The notes beneath the pieces are model-generated. The model worked only from the letters and a program-made list of their open reading frames with translations. It was not told the origin of the DNA and did no database searches. Made by a program: the position numbers and the translations under genes. Of a stretch of DNA of 64,000 nt, positions 44,087 to 53,078 are shown piece by piece. Source of the DNA: Leptolinea sp. UBA4782 (GTDB lineage: Bacteria; Chloroflexota; Anaerolineae; Anaerolineales; Anaerolineaceae); NCBI GenBank assembly GCA_002403095.1, contig DHHC01000021.1, forward strand, positions 7,670 through 71,669. Direction: 5' to 3'. The first letter of the stretch is position 1. Every line of letters starts with the position of its first letter.

Positions 44087-44743
44087 CTAGACTACTTTGG
44101 TCTCGCGTGCATCCAAAATTTCGACAATAAAGGGGGCGATTGCTTCCTTTAGAACATCCATGCTTACACCGGAGACTTTCATCATCATTTCCCCGATCCC
44201 GCTCTGGCTGCCGGTAAAGGTTCCCATGGTGATGATATCTCCCCCGATCTCGCTGACGGCATGGCTGAGTTTGGCCAGCTGGCCAGGTTTGTTGGCGATC
44301 AGGAAGGAAAGGCGGATGCCGCTTTGCCGGGCACCCATCATCTCTAAGAAAACTTTGAAAATGTCCGACTCAGTCAGCATTCCCACCACTTTGTTTCCGC
44401 GTACTACAGGCAGACCGCTGACTTTTTTATCTGCCATGATGCGGGCAGCTTCCTCCAGCAGAACGTCTTCCGTCAGGGTGATCATTTGCCGGGTCATAAC
44501 CTTTTCCACCGGTAAGGTGCTCATCAGGCTCTTGATCTCCCATTTATCCAGCAGAGTCGCTTCAGAGGGCGAGGCTTTGATCAGGTCCTGTTCAGTAACG
44601 ATACCAACCAGGCTGCCATCTCTATCCACCACCGGCAGGCGGCGGACGTGCTCCTTTTCCATGATGGACAGGGCATCATCCAGGGATGTTTCCGGTGATA
44701 TGGTGTAAACAGGTTTACTCATGCGGTTACCAACTAACATCAT
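44087..44743 (-). CDS. CBS-pair and ACT domain regulatory protein
   Basis: 218 residues. Two CBS motifs (about 1-60 and 75-130: RLPVVDRDGSLVGIVTEQDLI, SGLPVVRGNKVVGMLTESDIF), then an ACT-like domain (about 140-205: LSFLIANKPGQLAKLSHAVSEIGGDIITMG). The AcuB family has this layout. Probably senses an adenine nucleotide through the CBS pair. Target unknown. Confidence 0.85.
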   Translation of the reverse strand: MMLVGNRMSKPVYTISPETSLDDALSIMEKEHVRRLPVVDRDGSLVGIVTEQDLIKASPSEATLLDKWEIKSLMSTLPVEKVMTRQMITLTEDVLLEEAARIMADKKVSGLPVVRGNKVVGMLTESDIFKVFLEMMGARQSGIRLSFLIANKPGQLAKLSHAVSEIGGDIITMGTFTGSQSGIGEMMMKVSGVSMDVLKEAIAPFIVEILDARETKVV

Positions 44744-44852
44744 GACCTCTTTTCTGTGTTCTACAGCCAGGATTATGGTTTAAATATACTATGAATATTA
44801 GCAGTCTTTTTACAGAAGGCAATAGGGGAATTTTACTAAATTTCTGCTGTGC

Positions 44853-45752
44853 TTATGGCGATAGCACTTCACCGTACCAGAGCAGGTAGTCCCTTACATG
44901 TGCCGACCAGTATTCATCAGCATGCACTCCCGGCTGCACCACCCACTCATGCGGGATCTCCAGCCGGTTTAATAACGCATCAAAATCCCTGGCGTTCCTG
45001 TACTCTACATCTTCGGCGCCAATATCCATGTACAGCTTGGGCATCGAACCGGGAGGGATAGTTCTGATCCACTCCGCCAGCGGGAGGAATGGCAGCGGCA
45101 TGCTGTGCAGCCCGGCAACACCAAACACCTCCCAGCGGGTGAAGACCAGGCGCGCCGCCCAGCCAGCCCCGCGCGAAAGTCCCCCAATTGCAGTGCATTC
45201 CCTCTCCTGGCACAGGTTGTACTGGCTGTGAAGATATGGCAGCAACTCATCGACCAGAACTTCCGCAAAGGTCGTTTCTGCGTAAGATTTAGTGTTGTAA
45301 TACTCTTCCGGTAAGATAATGACCAGGGGGTCAATTTTCCCATCTGCTATCAGGTCATCTGCTGCTTCCAGCAAGCCCAGGTCTTCCCACTGGCTACCTT
45401 TGCCAGTCAATCCATGCAGCATTACCAGGACAGGATAAGGCGTTTTACGGTCAGGATCGTAACCCGGCGGCAGATAAACCCGGGTTATGATGTCTTTGGG
45501 ATAGTTGCTGCTTTCGAAAAAGAGGACTTCCACCCTGTTGGTCGTAACAACCGGCCGGGAGGGAGAAGGGGATGGTGTCGCTGGCGGCACGGTAACGGTT
45601 GGTGTTGGTGGATTACCTGTTTCTGTCGCTGGTATTTTTACTTCAGCTTCAGGCTGAATGAATCCAGAGCATCCTATGAGAACCGCAAGGAGCAGAAGAA
45701 CGGCGAAGATCCGTAATGCATTTTTCTTTCGGACCAATAAGGAGTTCATCAA
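44853..45752 (-). CDS. esterase D/enterochelin-esterase-like lipoprotein hydrolase
   Basis: 299 residues. Lipobox LIGCS (Cys about 28), Thr/Pro linker (about 45-70), then an alpha/beta-hydrolase domain: oxyanion-region HGLTGKGSQW, nucleophile GLSRGAG, acid in DIGAEDVEYRN and His in PGVHADEYW. Anchored outside the membrane. Feruloyl or acetyl-xylan esterase-like activity is possible, not shown. Confidence 0.85.
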   Translation of the reverse strand: MMNSLLVRKKNALRIFAVLLLLAVLIGCSGFIQPEAEVKIPATETGNPPTPTVTVPPATPSPSPSRPVVTTNRVEVLFFESSNYPKDIITRVYLPPGYDPDRKTPYPVLVMLHGLTGKGSQWEDLGLLEAADDLIADGKIDPLVIILPEEYYNTKSYAETTFAEVLVDELLPYLHSQYNLCQERECTAIGGLSRGAGWAARLVFTRWEVFGVAGLHSMPLPFLPLAEWIRTIPPGSMPKLYMDIGAEDVEYRNARDFDALLNRLEIPHEWVVQPGVHADEYWSAHVRDYLLWYGEVLSP

Positions 45753-45795
45753 ACGCCCGCCGGATCACTGCCTTGTTTTTTTGAAAATATAGTCC

Positions 45796-45825
45796 TTGAC
45801 GCCTTAACGTCATTCCGATTATACT
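45796..45825 (+). promoter_or_regulatory. promoter of tRNA-Pro
   Basis: TTGACG (45796-45801), 18 bp, TATACT (45820-45825). The tRNA starts 8 bp later, the expected distance. Confidence 0.75.
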
Positions 45826-45833
45826 CGATGGGT

Positions 45834-45906
45834 CGGGGTGTAGCGCAGTTGGTAGCGCACCGTGTTTGGGACGCGGGGGTCGGCGGTTCGAGTCCGCCCA
45901 CCCCGA
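45834..45906 (+). tRNA. tRNA-Pro (anticodon UGG)
   Basis: Cloverleaf found by eye. Acceptor CGGGGTG (45834-45840) pairs with CACCCCG (45899-45905), discriminator A at 45906. D stem GCGC/GCGC, anticodon stem CCGTG/CGCGG with loop TTTGGGA (anticodon TGG), T arm GGCGG-TTCGAGT-CCGCC. 73 nt. CCA is not encoded. Confidence 0.93.
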
Positions 45907-45914
45907 CTGGACAG

Positions 45915-45938
45915 CCGCCGGATCATTTCCGGCGGTTT
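45915..45938 (+). terminator. terminator after tRNA-Pro
   Basis: CCGCCGGA (45915-45922) pairs with TCCGGCGG (45928-45935), then TTT. Confidence 0.6.
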
Positions 45939-45971
45939 GGTATAACAGGGAATATAATTACCATAACCATC

Positions 45972-46694
45972 ATGGAAACCCCTTTCCTTTCCCTTATTTT
46001 TCCTGCCCATAATGAAGAAGAACGCCTGCCGCAAACGCTGGAGGTGGTTGACCGCTTTCTCAAACAGCAGCCTTACACGGCCGAAGTGATCGTGGTGGAA
46101 AACGGCAGCAGCGACCGCACACTCGAGCTGGCAAATGAATACCGATCGAGGATGCCCGCGCTGAAAGTGCTGCATGAAGATGGGCGAGGCAAAGGGCTGG
46201 CTATCAGGCGCGGTATGCTGGAGGCCTGCGGGGAATACCGCTTCTTCCTGGATGTGGACCTTTCCATGCCGGTCGAACAGGTCAACCGTTTTCTCCCGCC
46301 TGAGCTGCCGGAAGTGCAGATCGCGATCGCCTCGCGCGAGGGCAAAGGTGCTGAACGTTTCAATGAACCTGCCTACCGGCACTGGATCGGGCGCGGTTTC
46401 AACGCCCTGGTGCGGCTTATGGCTTTACCCCGCCTGCACGATTCACAATGCGGCTTTAAGTGCTTCCGGGGCGACATTGCAGATGTGCTCTTTCCCATGC
46501 AAACCATCATGGGTTGGACTTTTGATGTCGAGATCCTGTACATCGCCCTCATGAAGGGTTACCGGGTGACCGAGATTCCCATCCCCTGGTACCACAACCC
46601 TAAAAGCAAGGTGCGGGTCTGGAGGGATTCGATCCAGATGGCACGCGACCTGCTGTCCATCCGCCGCAATGCCCGCCGCGGGCTGTATGGCTAG
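45972..46694 (+). CDS. family 2 glycosyltransferase (dolichyl-phosphate sugar synthase-like)
   Basis: 240 residues from ATG 45972. GT2 motifs: IFPAHNEEERLP, VVENGSSDRT, the metal-binding DVDLSMP and a middle QCGFKCFRG. The length and these motifs resemble dolichyl- or polyprenyl-phosphate glycosyltransferases, which charge a lipid carrier at the cytosolic membrane face. It ends 29 bp before rnhB. Confidence 0.88.
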   Translation: METPFLSLIFPAHNEEERLPQTLEVVDRFLKQQPYTAEVIVVENGSSDRTLELANEYRSRMPALKVLHEDGRGKGLAIRRGMLEACGEYRFFLDVDLSMPVEQVNRFLPPELPEVQIAIASREGKGAERFNEPAYRHWIGRGFNALVRLMALPRLHDSQCGFKCFRGDIADVLFPMQTIMGWTFDVEILYIALMKGYRVTEIPIPWYHNPKSKVRVWRDSIQMARDLLSIRRNARRGLYG

Positions 46695-46723
46695 CCCAGT
46701 CTCTGCTTTCAGATATTCAAAAA

Positions 46724-47377
46724 ATGGCACATCATATCCAACCAGACCTGCGGTATGAAATCCCCTTCTGGCAGGCCGGGCTGCTGCAAATCTGCGGGAT
46801 CGATGAAGCCGGCAGGGGTGCACTGGCCGGTGCGGTGTTTGCGGCTGCTGTCATCCTTCCGGCAGATGTTCAGGTATTGCAGGCGCTGCCGGGCGTGCGT
46901 GACTCAAAACAAATGACGCCTGCCCAGCGCGAGGCCTGGGAGAGTAAGATCAAAGATACATCCCTTGCCTGGGGAGTGGGGAATGCAACAAACCAGGAGA
47001 TTGACGCCTTCGGCATCCTGCCTGCCACCCGCCTGGCCATGCAGCGCGCTGTAGAAGCCCTGCAAATTACCCCTAATCACCTGTTGATCGATGCGGTCAT
47101 CCTCCGCCAGGTCGATATCCCCCAATCTGCGCTGATTAAAGGGGATGTGCACTGCCTGAGCATCGCCTGTGCATCTGTGCTGGCAAAAACGGCCCGCGAC
47201 CGCGAGATGACCGGATTGGATGCGCTTTATCCCTTGTATGGATTTGCCCGCCACAAAGGCTACGGAACACTGCAGCACCGGAACGCATTGAAACACTTCG
47301 GCGCCTGCACCCTGCACCGTATGAGCTATGAACCTGTGCGGTTAAGTTTACCGGAAAACCAATCCTGCCCTGATTAA
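46724..47377 (+). CDS. rnhB: ribonuclease HII
   Basis: 217 residues. Active-site motif GIDEAGRGALAGAV, central Asp in LLIDAV, and the closing RD in KTARDREM. It removes ribonucleotides and RNA primers from DNA. It ends 3 bp before the convergent YdcF gene. Confidence 0.93.
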   Translation: MAHHIQPDLRYEIPFWQAGLLQICGIDEAGRGALAGAVFAAAVILPADVQVLQALPGVRDSKQMTPAQREAWESKIKDTSLAWGVGNATNQEIDAFGILPATRLAMQRAVEALQITPNHLLIDAVILRQVDIPQSALIKGDVHCLSIACASVLAKTARDREMTGLDALYPLYGFARHKGYGTLQHRNALKHFGACTLHRMSYEPVRLSLPENQSCPD

Positions 47378-47380
47378 ACC

Positions 47381-48178
47381 TTACTTCATCCAGCCCTGCA
47401 GGCTGTACACTGCCATACCGATATATTCTTTCATCACATTGGTGGTAAGGGCGATGTTCCCGCTTGAAGGAACCAGCCCAGTCAGGATAGACTCAAAACT
47501 GCTGGACCACAACGCCTCCCAGCCTTGCTGGGTTACAGTGTAATCTGCTGGGGCAGGGATAACGGTGATGCCCTGAGCCTCAAATAACGGGACAGAGCGC
47601 GGCATATGCATGGCGGAAGTGATCAACAGCACTGTATCTACATCATGGTCCCGCAGGATCTCTGCACTGAAGAGGGCGTTCTCGTAGGTATTTAATGAAT
47701 CCGGTTCGATCCACATGGCGCTTTCCGGGACACCCATCAGCACCAGGATCTCTTTCATTTCCTCCGCCGGCGAGAGCCGTTCGCTGCCAGCCCAGGGGAT
47801 GTACCCGCCCGTCAGCAGGATGGTGTCAATCTTTCCCTGCTTGTAGAGGTTCGCAGCATACAGCACCCGGTCCCCGGCGCTGTTCAACTCGACCATCGTG
47901 CGCGGGTATTGCATTGATTCAGTCCCTCCGCTCAGTAAAACCGCCACCCTGGTATCAAGGAATTCTGCCGGCGGGAAGTAGCGCCATTCAAGTGAGCGCG
48001 CCAGGCTCATTGCCACCCAGCGGTTGCCGCTCAGGTAAATCAGCAACAGGGCAAAGATGATCAGCCCGTTGCGCAGCCGTTTCTTGTTGCGCAGGATGAG
48101 CGCCAGGGTGAGCAGAATGAAGGTCAAACCAACCGGGTAGATGAAATTGGGCAGAAATTTGGATAAAAAGACAAACAT
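47381..48178 (-). CDS. YdcF-family (DUF218) membrane protein
   Basis: 265 residues. Two N-terminal transmembrane helices, then the DUF218 domain with VAVLLSGGTES, TGGYIPWAGSERLSPAEEMKEIL, and a Ser/Thr- and His-containing motif (ITSAMHMPRSV). Family members such as SanA and ElyC act in envelope processes, with unknown reaction. It is divergent from the arsR gene. Confidence 0.85.
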   Translation of the reverse strand: MFVFLSKFLPNFIYPVGLTFILLTLALILRNKKRLRNGLIIFALLLIYLSGNRWVAMSLARSLEWRYFPPAEFLDTRVAVLLSGGTESMQYPRTMVELNSAGDRVLYAANLYKQGKIDTILLTGGYIPWAGSERLSPAEEMKEILVLMGVPESAMWIEPDSLNTYENALFSAEILRDHDVDTVLLITSAMHMPRSVPLFEAQGITVIPAPADYTVTQQGWEALWSSSFESILTGLVPSSGNIALTTNVMKEYIGMAVYSLQGWMK

Positions 48179-48227
48179 AGTTGTATTCTATCCGAAAAAT
48201 CCGCTGTTAAAGCTGGAAAATCTACAC

Positions 48228-48264
48228 TTGACTGGTCTTCACTTATATCGTATATTTACGATAT
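48228..48264 (+). promoter_or_regulatory. arsR promoter with palindromic operator
   Basis: TTGACT (48228-48233), 17 bp, TATATT (48251-48256). The inverted repeat ATATCGTA-tatt-TACGATAT (48245-48264) covers the -10. It is the expected ArsR/SmtB-type operator, so repressor binding would block polymerase. Confidence 0.8.
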
Positions 48265-48282
48265 AAAGAAACCATACAAACT

Positions 48283-48606
48283 ATGTCCCCTCAAACAATT
48301 ACACCTGAAAAAGAACGCCTGGTTGCCATGTTAAAGGCTTTGAGCAATCCTATACGATTTCAGATCATGGAGATGCTGGCTGAATGCCAGACTTGCATCA
48401 CCAATGATATTGTCCTTCAGACACCCCTGGCCCAGGCAACTATCAGCCAGCATTTGAAGGTACTGCGCGAAGCAGGCTTGATACAGGGAACCACATCAGG
48501 GCCTGCTACCTGTTATTGCATCAACGATGAGAGCATCCACTGGCTTAAAGAACAGATCGGGCAGTGGTTGCCGGATTGCTGCCATCAAGGAAAGGAACAC
48601 CAATGA
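48283..48606 (+). CDS. ArsR/SmtB-family transcriptional regulator
   Basis: 107 residues. Winged helix-turn-helix (TPLAQATISQHLKVLREAGLI). Cys in MLAECQTCITND and a C-terminal DCCH are possible As(III)/metal ligands. It precedes arsM with ATGA overlap. It likely represses this operon through the palindrome upstream and is released by arsenite. Confidence 0.9.
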   Translation: MSPQTITPEKERLVAMLKALSNPIRFQIMEMLAECQTCITNDIVLQTPLAQATISQHLKVLREAGLIQGTTSGPATCYCINDESIHWLKEQIGQWLPDCCHQGKEHQ

Positions 48607-49955
48607 CCATCGAAAACAACATAAATGGTGAGGCTAATCCAATCAATACCACAGGTGCACAGGGGGAAAATTCTGCAGGATATGTGGAAGTTATTATCCA
48701 GAAAGCATACTTGCGCCCGGAGTATGCCGTATTGCTCTCTGGAGGAGTATCAGGCGAAATGCTCAGGCAGGCTGCATCCCAGGCTTACAAAGTTTACCTC
48801 GCGGCGGATGCCGCTAAAACCATAGACGAATTCAATGAAACAGGTATGACTGCAAGCGTGGAAATACTGCAGCCCGTTGAGGTGCAGGCGCAAATTCCGC
48901 CCGAAAGCATGGATGCAGTTATAGCCGTAATTGACCCGGAAAATGGAAACCAGCCGCTTCCTTTTATGAAAACTATGGCTGCGCTGCTTCGCCCTGCTGG
49001 CAGGCTGGTGCTGGTTGTCAAGGAACCGCGTTCAGGATCATGGGACTTGGATGGAAGTAGACTAAAAGTCTTGATGCACAAGGCAGATCTGGTCAATGTC
49101 ATCCTGCAGAGTGAACCGGATAAATTAGCAGCACATGATACCTCAATCCAAGAGTGCTTTTTCCTGGCAGGAAGTAAGAATGTTGCGGGTGCACGGAGCA
49201 ACGTGAGAAAACGCTATCAAAGCCTGGCTGAGGAAAGCTCTTGCTGTGGTGAGACTGAACCATCCTGTTGTTGCTCTTCTTCCTGCTGCTGCGGCACGGA
49301 AGAGGTGGATTCCACTGTAACCTTCAATACCGGTTATTCCATCGAGGACATCCAACCTTTGCCGGAAGAATCTGCCAGCCTGACCCTGGGCTGCGGCAAT
49401 CCGATCGCCCGAGCAAACTTGCAGCCGGGAGAACAAGTCCTGGATATCGGAAGCGGGGCAGGCATTGATGTGCTGCTAGCGGCTCGGATCGTAGGGGAGA
49501 AAGGAAAGGCGGTGGGGGTGGATATGACCCCAGCGATGCTGGAAAGAGCGCGCCTGGCTGCCAGCAAAGGGAAGTTCTCCAATGTCGAATTCAAGATGGG
49601 TCATGCTGAGGCTTTGCCGTTGGAGGACAATACCTTTGATGCAGTTATTTCCAATTGTGTCATCAACCTGTGTGAAGACAAGGGCAAGGTGTTTGAGGAG
49701 ATTTACCGGGTTCTCCATTCCGGCGGGCGCATGGTGATCAGCGATATCGTCACCGATGGAGATCTACCGCTGGAAGCCCGGCTGGAAGCTGCCGGCTGGG
49801 CAGCCTGTATTTCTGGCGCCCTGCCTCATACCGAATACCTGGGCCTGTTGAAACAGGCTGGTTTTTCCATTGAAGGTGTCCAGCAAGGCATCAGCGGCGG
49901 AACCCTGGGCGATACCCGGGTTTACAGCCTCGAGATCACCGCCTGGAAACCTTGA
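48603..49955 (+). CDS. arsM: arsenite methyltransferase with extra N-terminal domain
   Basis: 450 residues from ATG 48603, overlapping the arsR stop (site AAAGGAACACC). A domain of about 1-200 is unusual: a degenerate methyltransferase-like fold without a clear SAM motif. A Cys-rich linker of eight Cys (214-230) follows, then the ArsM domain (about 255-450) with LDIGSGAGIDVLL and the three conserved Cys in LTLGCG (264), SNCVINL (352) and AACISGAL. It methylates As(III) with SAM. The Cys linker may deliver arsenic. Confidence 0.88.
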   Translation: MTIENNINGEANPINTTGAQGENSAGYVEVIIQKAYLRPEYAVLLSGGVSGEMLRQAASQAYKVYLAADAAKTIDEFNETGMTASVEILQPVEVQAQIPPESMDAVIAVIDPENGNQPLPFMKTMAALLRPAGRLVLVVKEPRSGSWDLDGSRLKVLMHKADLVNVILQSEPDKLAAHDTSIQECFFLAGSKNVAGARSNVRKRYQSLAEESSCCGETEPSCCCSSSCCCGTEEVDSTVTFNTGYSIEDIQPLPEESASLTLGCGNPIARANLQPGEQVLDIGSGAGIDVLLAARIVGEKGKAVGVDMTPAMLERARLAASKGKFSNVEFKMGHAEALPLEDNTFDAVISNCVINLCEDKGKVFEEIYRVLHSGGRMVISDIVTDGDLPLEARLEAAGWAACISGALPHTEYLGLLKQAGFSIEGVQQGISGGTLGDTRVYSLEITAWKP

Positions 49956-50030
49956 CAACCATACCCGAACCCGTCATTTGGAAACCGCCTTTTATGCGTA
50001 TAATAGTAATATATGCAAGAAAAGGATATT

Positions 50031-50804
50031 ATGACTACTTTAAATAACATTCCCGGCGGACGCCGGATTGCCGTCCTGATCGACGGTGATAACGCCCAAC
50101 CCTCCCTCCTGGAAAAAATGCTGGCTGAAACCAGCAAGTACGGTCTCGTGACCATCCGGCGCATTTACGGTGATTGGACGACCTCTAGTATGGGCGGCTG
50201 GAAAGATGTGCTGCACACCTTCGCCATCCAGCCCATCCAGCAGTTCCGCTTTACAATCGGCAAGAACGCCACCGACAGCGCTATGATCATCGATGCCATG
50301 GATATTTTGTACACCGGCGGGGTGGATGGTTTTTGCCTGGTCTCCAGCGACAGCGATTACACCCGCCTGGCTACCCGCATACGCGAAAAGGGGTTCTTCG
50401 TAATGGGCATCGGCAAGAAGACCACCCCGCGTGCCTTCGTGAACGCCTGCGACCTGTTCGTATACACCGAGAACCTGGTGCCCCGCAAGGAACCGAAAGA
50501 ACAAAAACCGCATACCCAGAAGAAGAAACCGGGCGCCGAACCGGTTGAACAACCTGAGCCTGTCACCCCCGATCCGCTGCCCCTGCTGCGCGATGCTTTC
50601 GACATTGCAGCCCAGGAGGACGGCTGGGCATTTCTGGGAACCCTGGGGCATCACATGCGCCAGCTGGATCCCGGCTTTGACCCCCGCACTTACGGGTTCA
50701 AGCAGCTCTCCCAGCTGATCCGCGGCTACCCCAAAGTGTTCGACGTGAAAGAGAACCGCGGCGAAGACGGCACACTGGTGATCTACGTCCACCTGAAAGA
50801 GTAA
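50031..50804 (+). CDS. NYN (LabA-like) PIN-fold protein with LOTUS/OST-HTH domain
   Basis: 257 residues from ATG 50031 (site AAGGATATT). NYN nuclease-like domain (about 12-150) with acidic residues in AVLIDGDNAQ, NATDSAMIIDAMD and LVSSDSDYTRLATR. A basic/Pro linker leads to a C-terminal LOTUS-like RNA-binding domain (about 185-255: LLRDAFDIAAQEDGWAFLGTLGHHMRQLDPGFDP). Probably an RNase or RNA-binding regulator. A TATAAT at 49999-50004 is near the start. Confidence 0.88.
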   Translation: MTTLNNIPGGRRIAVLIDGDNAQPSLLEKMLAETSKYGLVTIRRIYGDWTTSSMGGWKDVLHTFAIQPIQQFRFTIGKNATDSAMIIDAMDILYTGGVDGFCLVSSDSDYTRLATRIREKGFFVMGIGKKTTPRAFVNACDLFVYTENLVPRKEPKEQKPHTQKKKPGAEPVEQPEPVTPDPLPLLRDAFDIAAQEDGWAFLGTLGHHMRQLDPGFDPRTYGFKQLSQLIRGYPKVFDVKENRGEDGTLVIYVHLKE

Positions 50805-50848
50805 AAGACCGCACCTAAACTGGGTGCCAAATTTCAAGCAAATAATAA

Positions 50849-50876
50849 ACTTCCCGGGAATTCACACCCGGGAAGT
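50849..50876. terminator. bidirectional terminator
   Basis: A perfect 10-bp stem (ACTTCCCGGG 50849-50858, CCCGGGAAGT 50867-50876) between the convergent NYN and phosphatase genes. Confidence 0.65.
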
Positions 50877-50910
50877 CCTATGTACTCCTAAGAAGTGGTA
50901 CTGTAAGCGT

Positions 50911-51486
50911 TCAATTGTGCCGGTGTTCCATTTCCCATTCAATTACAACCGGGGTGGCATTCTGGGGAACCAGGTCATAAGCATCCGCCAGGTTGGTTCC
51001 CCTGGCTTTACTCAGCAGGGTGGCAAGCGACATGCCATGCGAGACCACCAGCACACGCTCCCCCGGGTGGGACAGGGCAATTTCGTTGGCAGCCTGAACC
51101 ATCCTCCTGGCCAGGTCGCCGTAGGTCTCTGCCCCTTCCGGTGCAAAGTGAACCGGGTCTGACTTGCGCTTTGCGAACATTTCAGGGTACCTATCCTGCA
51201 CCTGTTGCCAGGTCAGGCCTTCCCACAACCCCAGGCTGATCTCCTTCAAGCGGTCGTCTGTACGGATGGGCAATCCGAGCAGCTGCGCAATGGTAGATGC
51301 AGTCTGGTGAGCCCTTCTGGCAGGGCTGGAGTAAATCGCATCAAAATGGGTATCTTTCAGCTTTTGGGCAAGAGCATGTGCCTGTTCAATCCCGGTGGCA
51401 TTCAAGGGCTTATCGATCGAGCCCTGTATCCTGAATTCAGTATTCCAATCGGTCTGCCCGTGCCGAACGAGCCAGAGTTCTGTCAT
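50911..51486 (-). CDS. histidine phosphatase family protein
   Basis: 191 residues from ATG 51486 (site GAGGTG). Motifs VRHGQTDWNTE, the LGLWEGLTW region and second His in VLVVSHGMSLATLL. CobC- or GpmB-like by look. Substrate unknown. It faces the NYN gene. Confidence 0.88.
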   Translation of the reverse strand: MTELWLVRHGQTDWNTEFRIQGSIDKPLNATGIEQAHALAQKLKDTHFDAIYSSPARRAHQTASTIAQLLGLPIRTDDRLKEISLGLWEGLTWQQVQDRYPEMFAKRKSDPVHFAPEGAETYGDLARRMVQAANEIALSHPGERVLVVSHGMSLATLLSKARGTNLADAYDLVPQNATPVVIEWEMEHRHN

Positions 51487-51549
51487 GTTCACCTCGAAAA
51501 AAGCTGAGGTATTGTACCAGACTCAACAGGCAATACTAATAATCTGCAG

Positions 51550-52995
51550 TTACGGTATCCACACAGGATCAGACTCATCTGCCAGGGAATTCATCACCCT
51601 CAACTGGTCAGCCCCGGTTGCAGTCATGCGGTACAACTGGAAGACCCCGGTCTGATCCCGGTCGGAGATAAAAAGCAGGGCAGAGCCGTCCACCGACCAG
51701 GCCGGCTGCATGTCAGCAGCCAGGTTGCTGGTCAGGGTTGTGACCTCGCCCGTATCCAGGGTGTACAGGCAGATTTCCCAGTCCCCGCCAGCCAGGCGGG
51801 AGAAAGCCAGCATGCTGCCGTCAGGCGAAAGGGAAGGGTCAGCTTCATCTTCGGGGCTGGTGAAAACCGCTTCAACCAGGGCTTCATCACCAGGTTGAAA
51901 GGTCTCTCCGATCCGGATGATCATGGGGTCTTCATTGCGGATAAAGACGATTCCTTCTGCTCCCCAATCCGGCTGGCTGTCCATATCTGCTCCGCTGGTC
52001 AATTGCAGCGGAAGAGCCCCTGCAGTCTCCATATCGAGCAGGTACAGATCGGCATTACCGTCCATCTCGTTGCTGAACACCATCCACTTCCCTCCTGGAG
52101 AGAGGGAGGGGCTGCGGTTGGAACCTTCAGGCAGGCTGGTTACCAAAACCGGGGCTGCAGCAGTGTCTCTCAAATTCAATTTACAGATACCGGTTAGTGC
52201 CGGCGACCCGCACATCCCTTCAAACAGCAGGCTGGAACCATCAGGAAATACTTCTGCACTCAGGCTAGGTATATCTGGATATGAATACAGTTGTGTCTGG
52301 CTGCTCACCGTACTGCCGTATAAACCGGCTTTCCACAACGAACTGACATACCCTGATTGAGATGGAGCAGAAAAAACGATCCATTCCGGTGTCTCGGTTG
52401 CAGTGGGAGAGGCGGTGGGCGATGGAAGCGTAGCTGTTCTGGTTGGGCTGGGCGATACGGTGGGAGTTAAGGTAATGGTAGGTGTCAGTGTAACCGTTGC
52501 GGTCATAGTGGTGGTTGCTGTGACTGTGGCGGTATTCGCAGGCTGTGTTTTGGTTTTGGTGGGGGTTCGTGAACGGTAATAAATGGAGGTCCTGGTCCAG
52601 GGTTTGGCGGCAGTTGGGAACTTGATCCCCGTAACAACCACCGTCTTGCCTGGCGTTTTCGCAGTTGTAGACCGGGTCGGCTGGATACTGCTGGTTTTCC
52701 TGGGAGGTTGGGTCATTGACGGGAGAAAGGTACCCATTGCAGCAGCACGGGTTATGGTTTGCGCCTGCATGGTGCTGGTTACAGAAGGCAGGGGTGTGCC
52801 TTCCTGCCAGACCAGAGTGGGCGTTATGGTATTGAATAAAACCGTGCTCACCTGTGGGGTATTTTCGAGAGGCTGGGTAAGTGAACAAGCCAGCATAAAA
52901 AGAATGAAAACAGGCAGGATGATCAGCACCCGCCAGGGTGAGTTCCTTGCCTGTATCGATGAACCAGTTGTTTCTCTCTTCATTCTTAAGTCCAT
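51550..52995 (-). CDS. beta-propeller lipoprotein (TolB/WD40-like)
   Basis: 481 residues from ATG 52995. Lipobox MLACS, a long Thr/Pro/Ser-rich stretch (to about 210, with TATVTLTPTITLTPTV-like runs), then a propeller with repeated SPDG motifs (SLSPGGKWMVFS, SLSPDGSMLAFSR, WSVDGSALLFIS). TolB-type beta-propellers bind proteins or polysaccharides. The anchored layout suggests a surface role. Promoter region shared with the divergent DsbA-like gene. Confidence 0.82.
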   Translation of the reverse strand: MDLRMKRETTGSSIQARNSPWRVLIILPVFILFMLACSLTQPLENTPQVSTVLFNTITPTLVWQEGTPLPSVTSTMQAQTITRAAAMGTFLPSMTQPPRKTSSIQPTRSTTAKTPGKTVVVTGIKFPTAAKPWTRTSIYYRSRTPTKTKTQPANTATVTATTTMTATVTLTPTITLTPTVSPSPTRTATLPSPTASPTATETPEWIVFSAPSQSGYVSSLWKAGLYGSTVSSQTQLYSYPDIPSLSAEVFPDGSSLLFEGMCGSPALTGICKLNLRDTAAAPVLVTSLPEGSNRSPSLSPGGKWMVFSNEMDGNADLYLLDMETAGALPLQLTSGADMDSQPDWGAEGIVFIRNEDPMIIRIGETFQPGDEALVEAVFTSPEDEADPSLSPDGSMLAFSRLAGGDWEICLYTLDTGEVTTLTSNLAADMQPAWSVDGSALLFISDRDQTGVFQLYRMTATGADQLRVMNSLADESDPVWIP

Positions 52996-53063
52996 TATAA
53001 CGATTTCCAAAAAAACGGTCTGCGGTAAAAAATGCCCCTTCCAGAATTACCGAAACCTGCACA

Positions 53064-53072
53064 TGGTATAAT
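53064..53072 (+). promoter_or_regulatory. extended -10 promoter of the DsbA-like gene
   Basis: TGG directly followed by TATAAT (53067-53072). The start codon lies 7 bp after it, so the transcript is probably leaderless. Confidence 0.55.
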
Positions 53073-53078
53073 CTCGCC

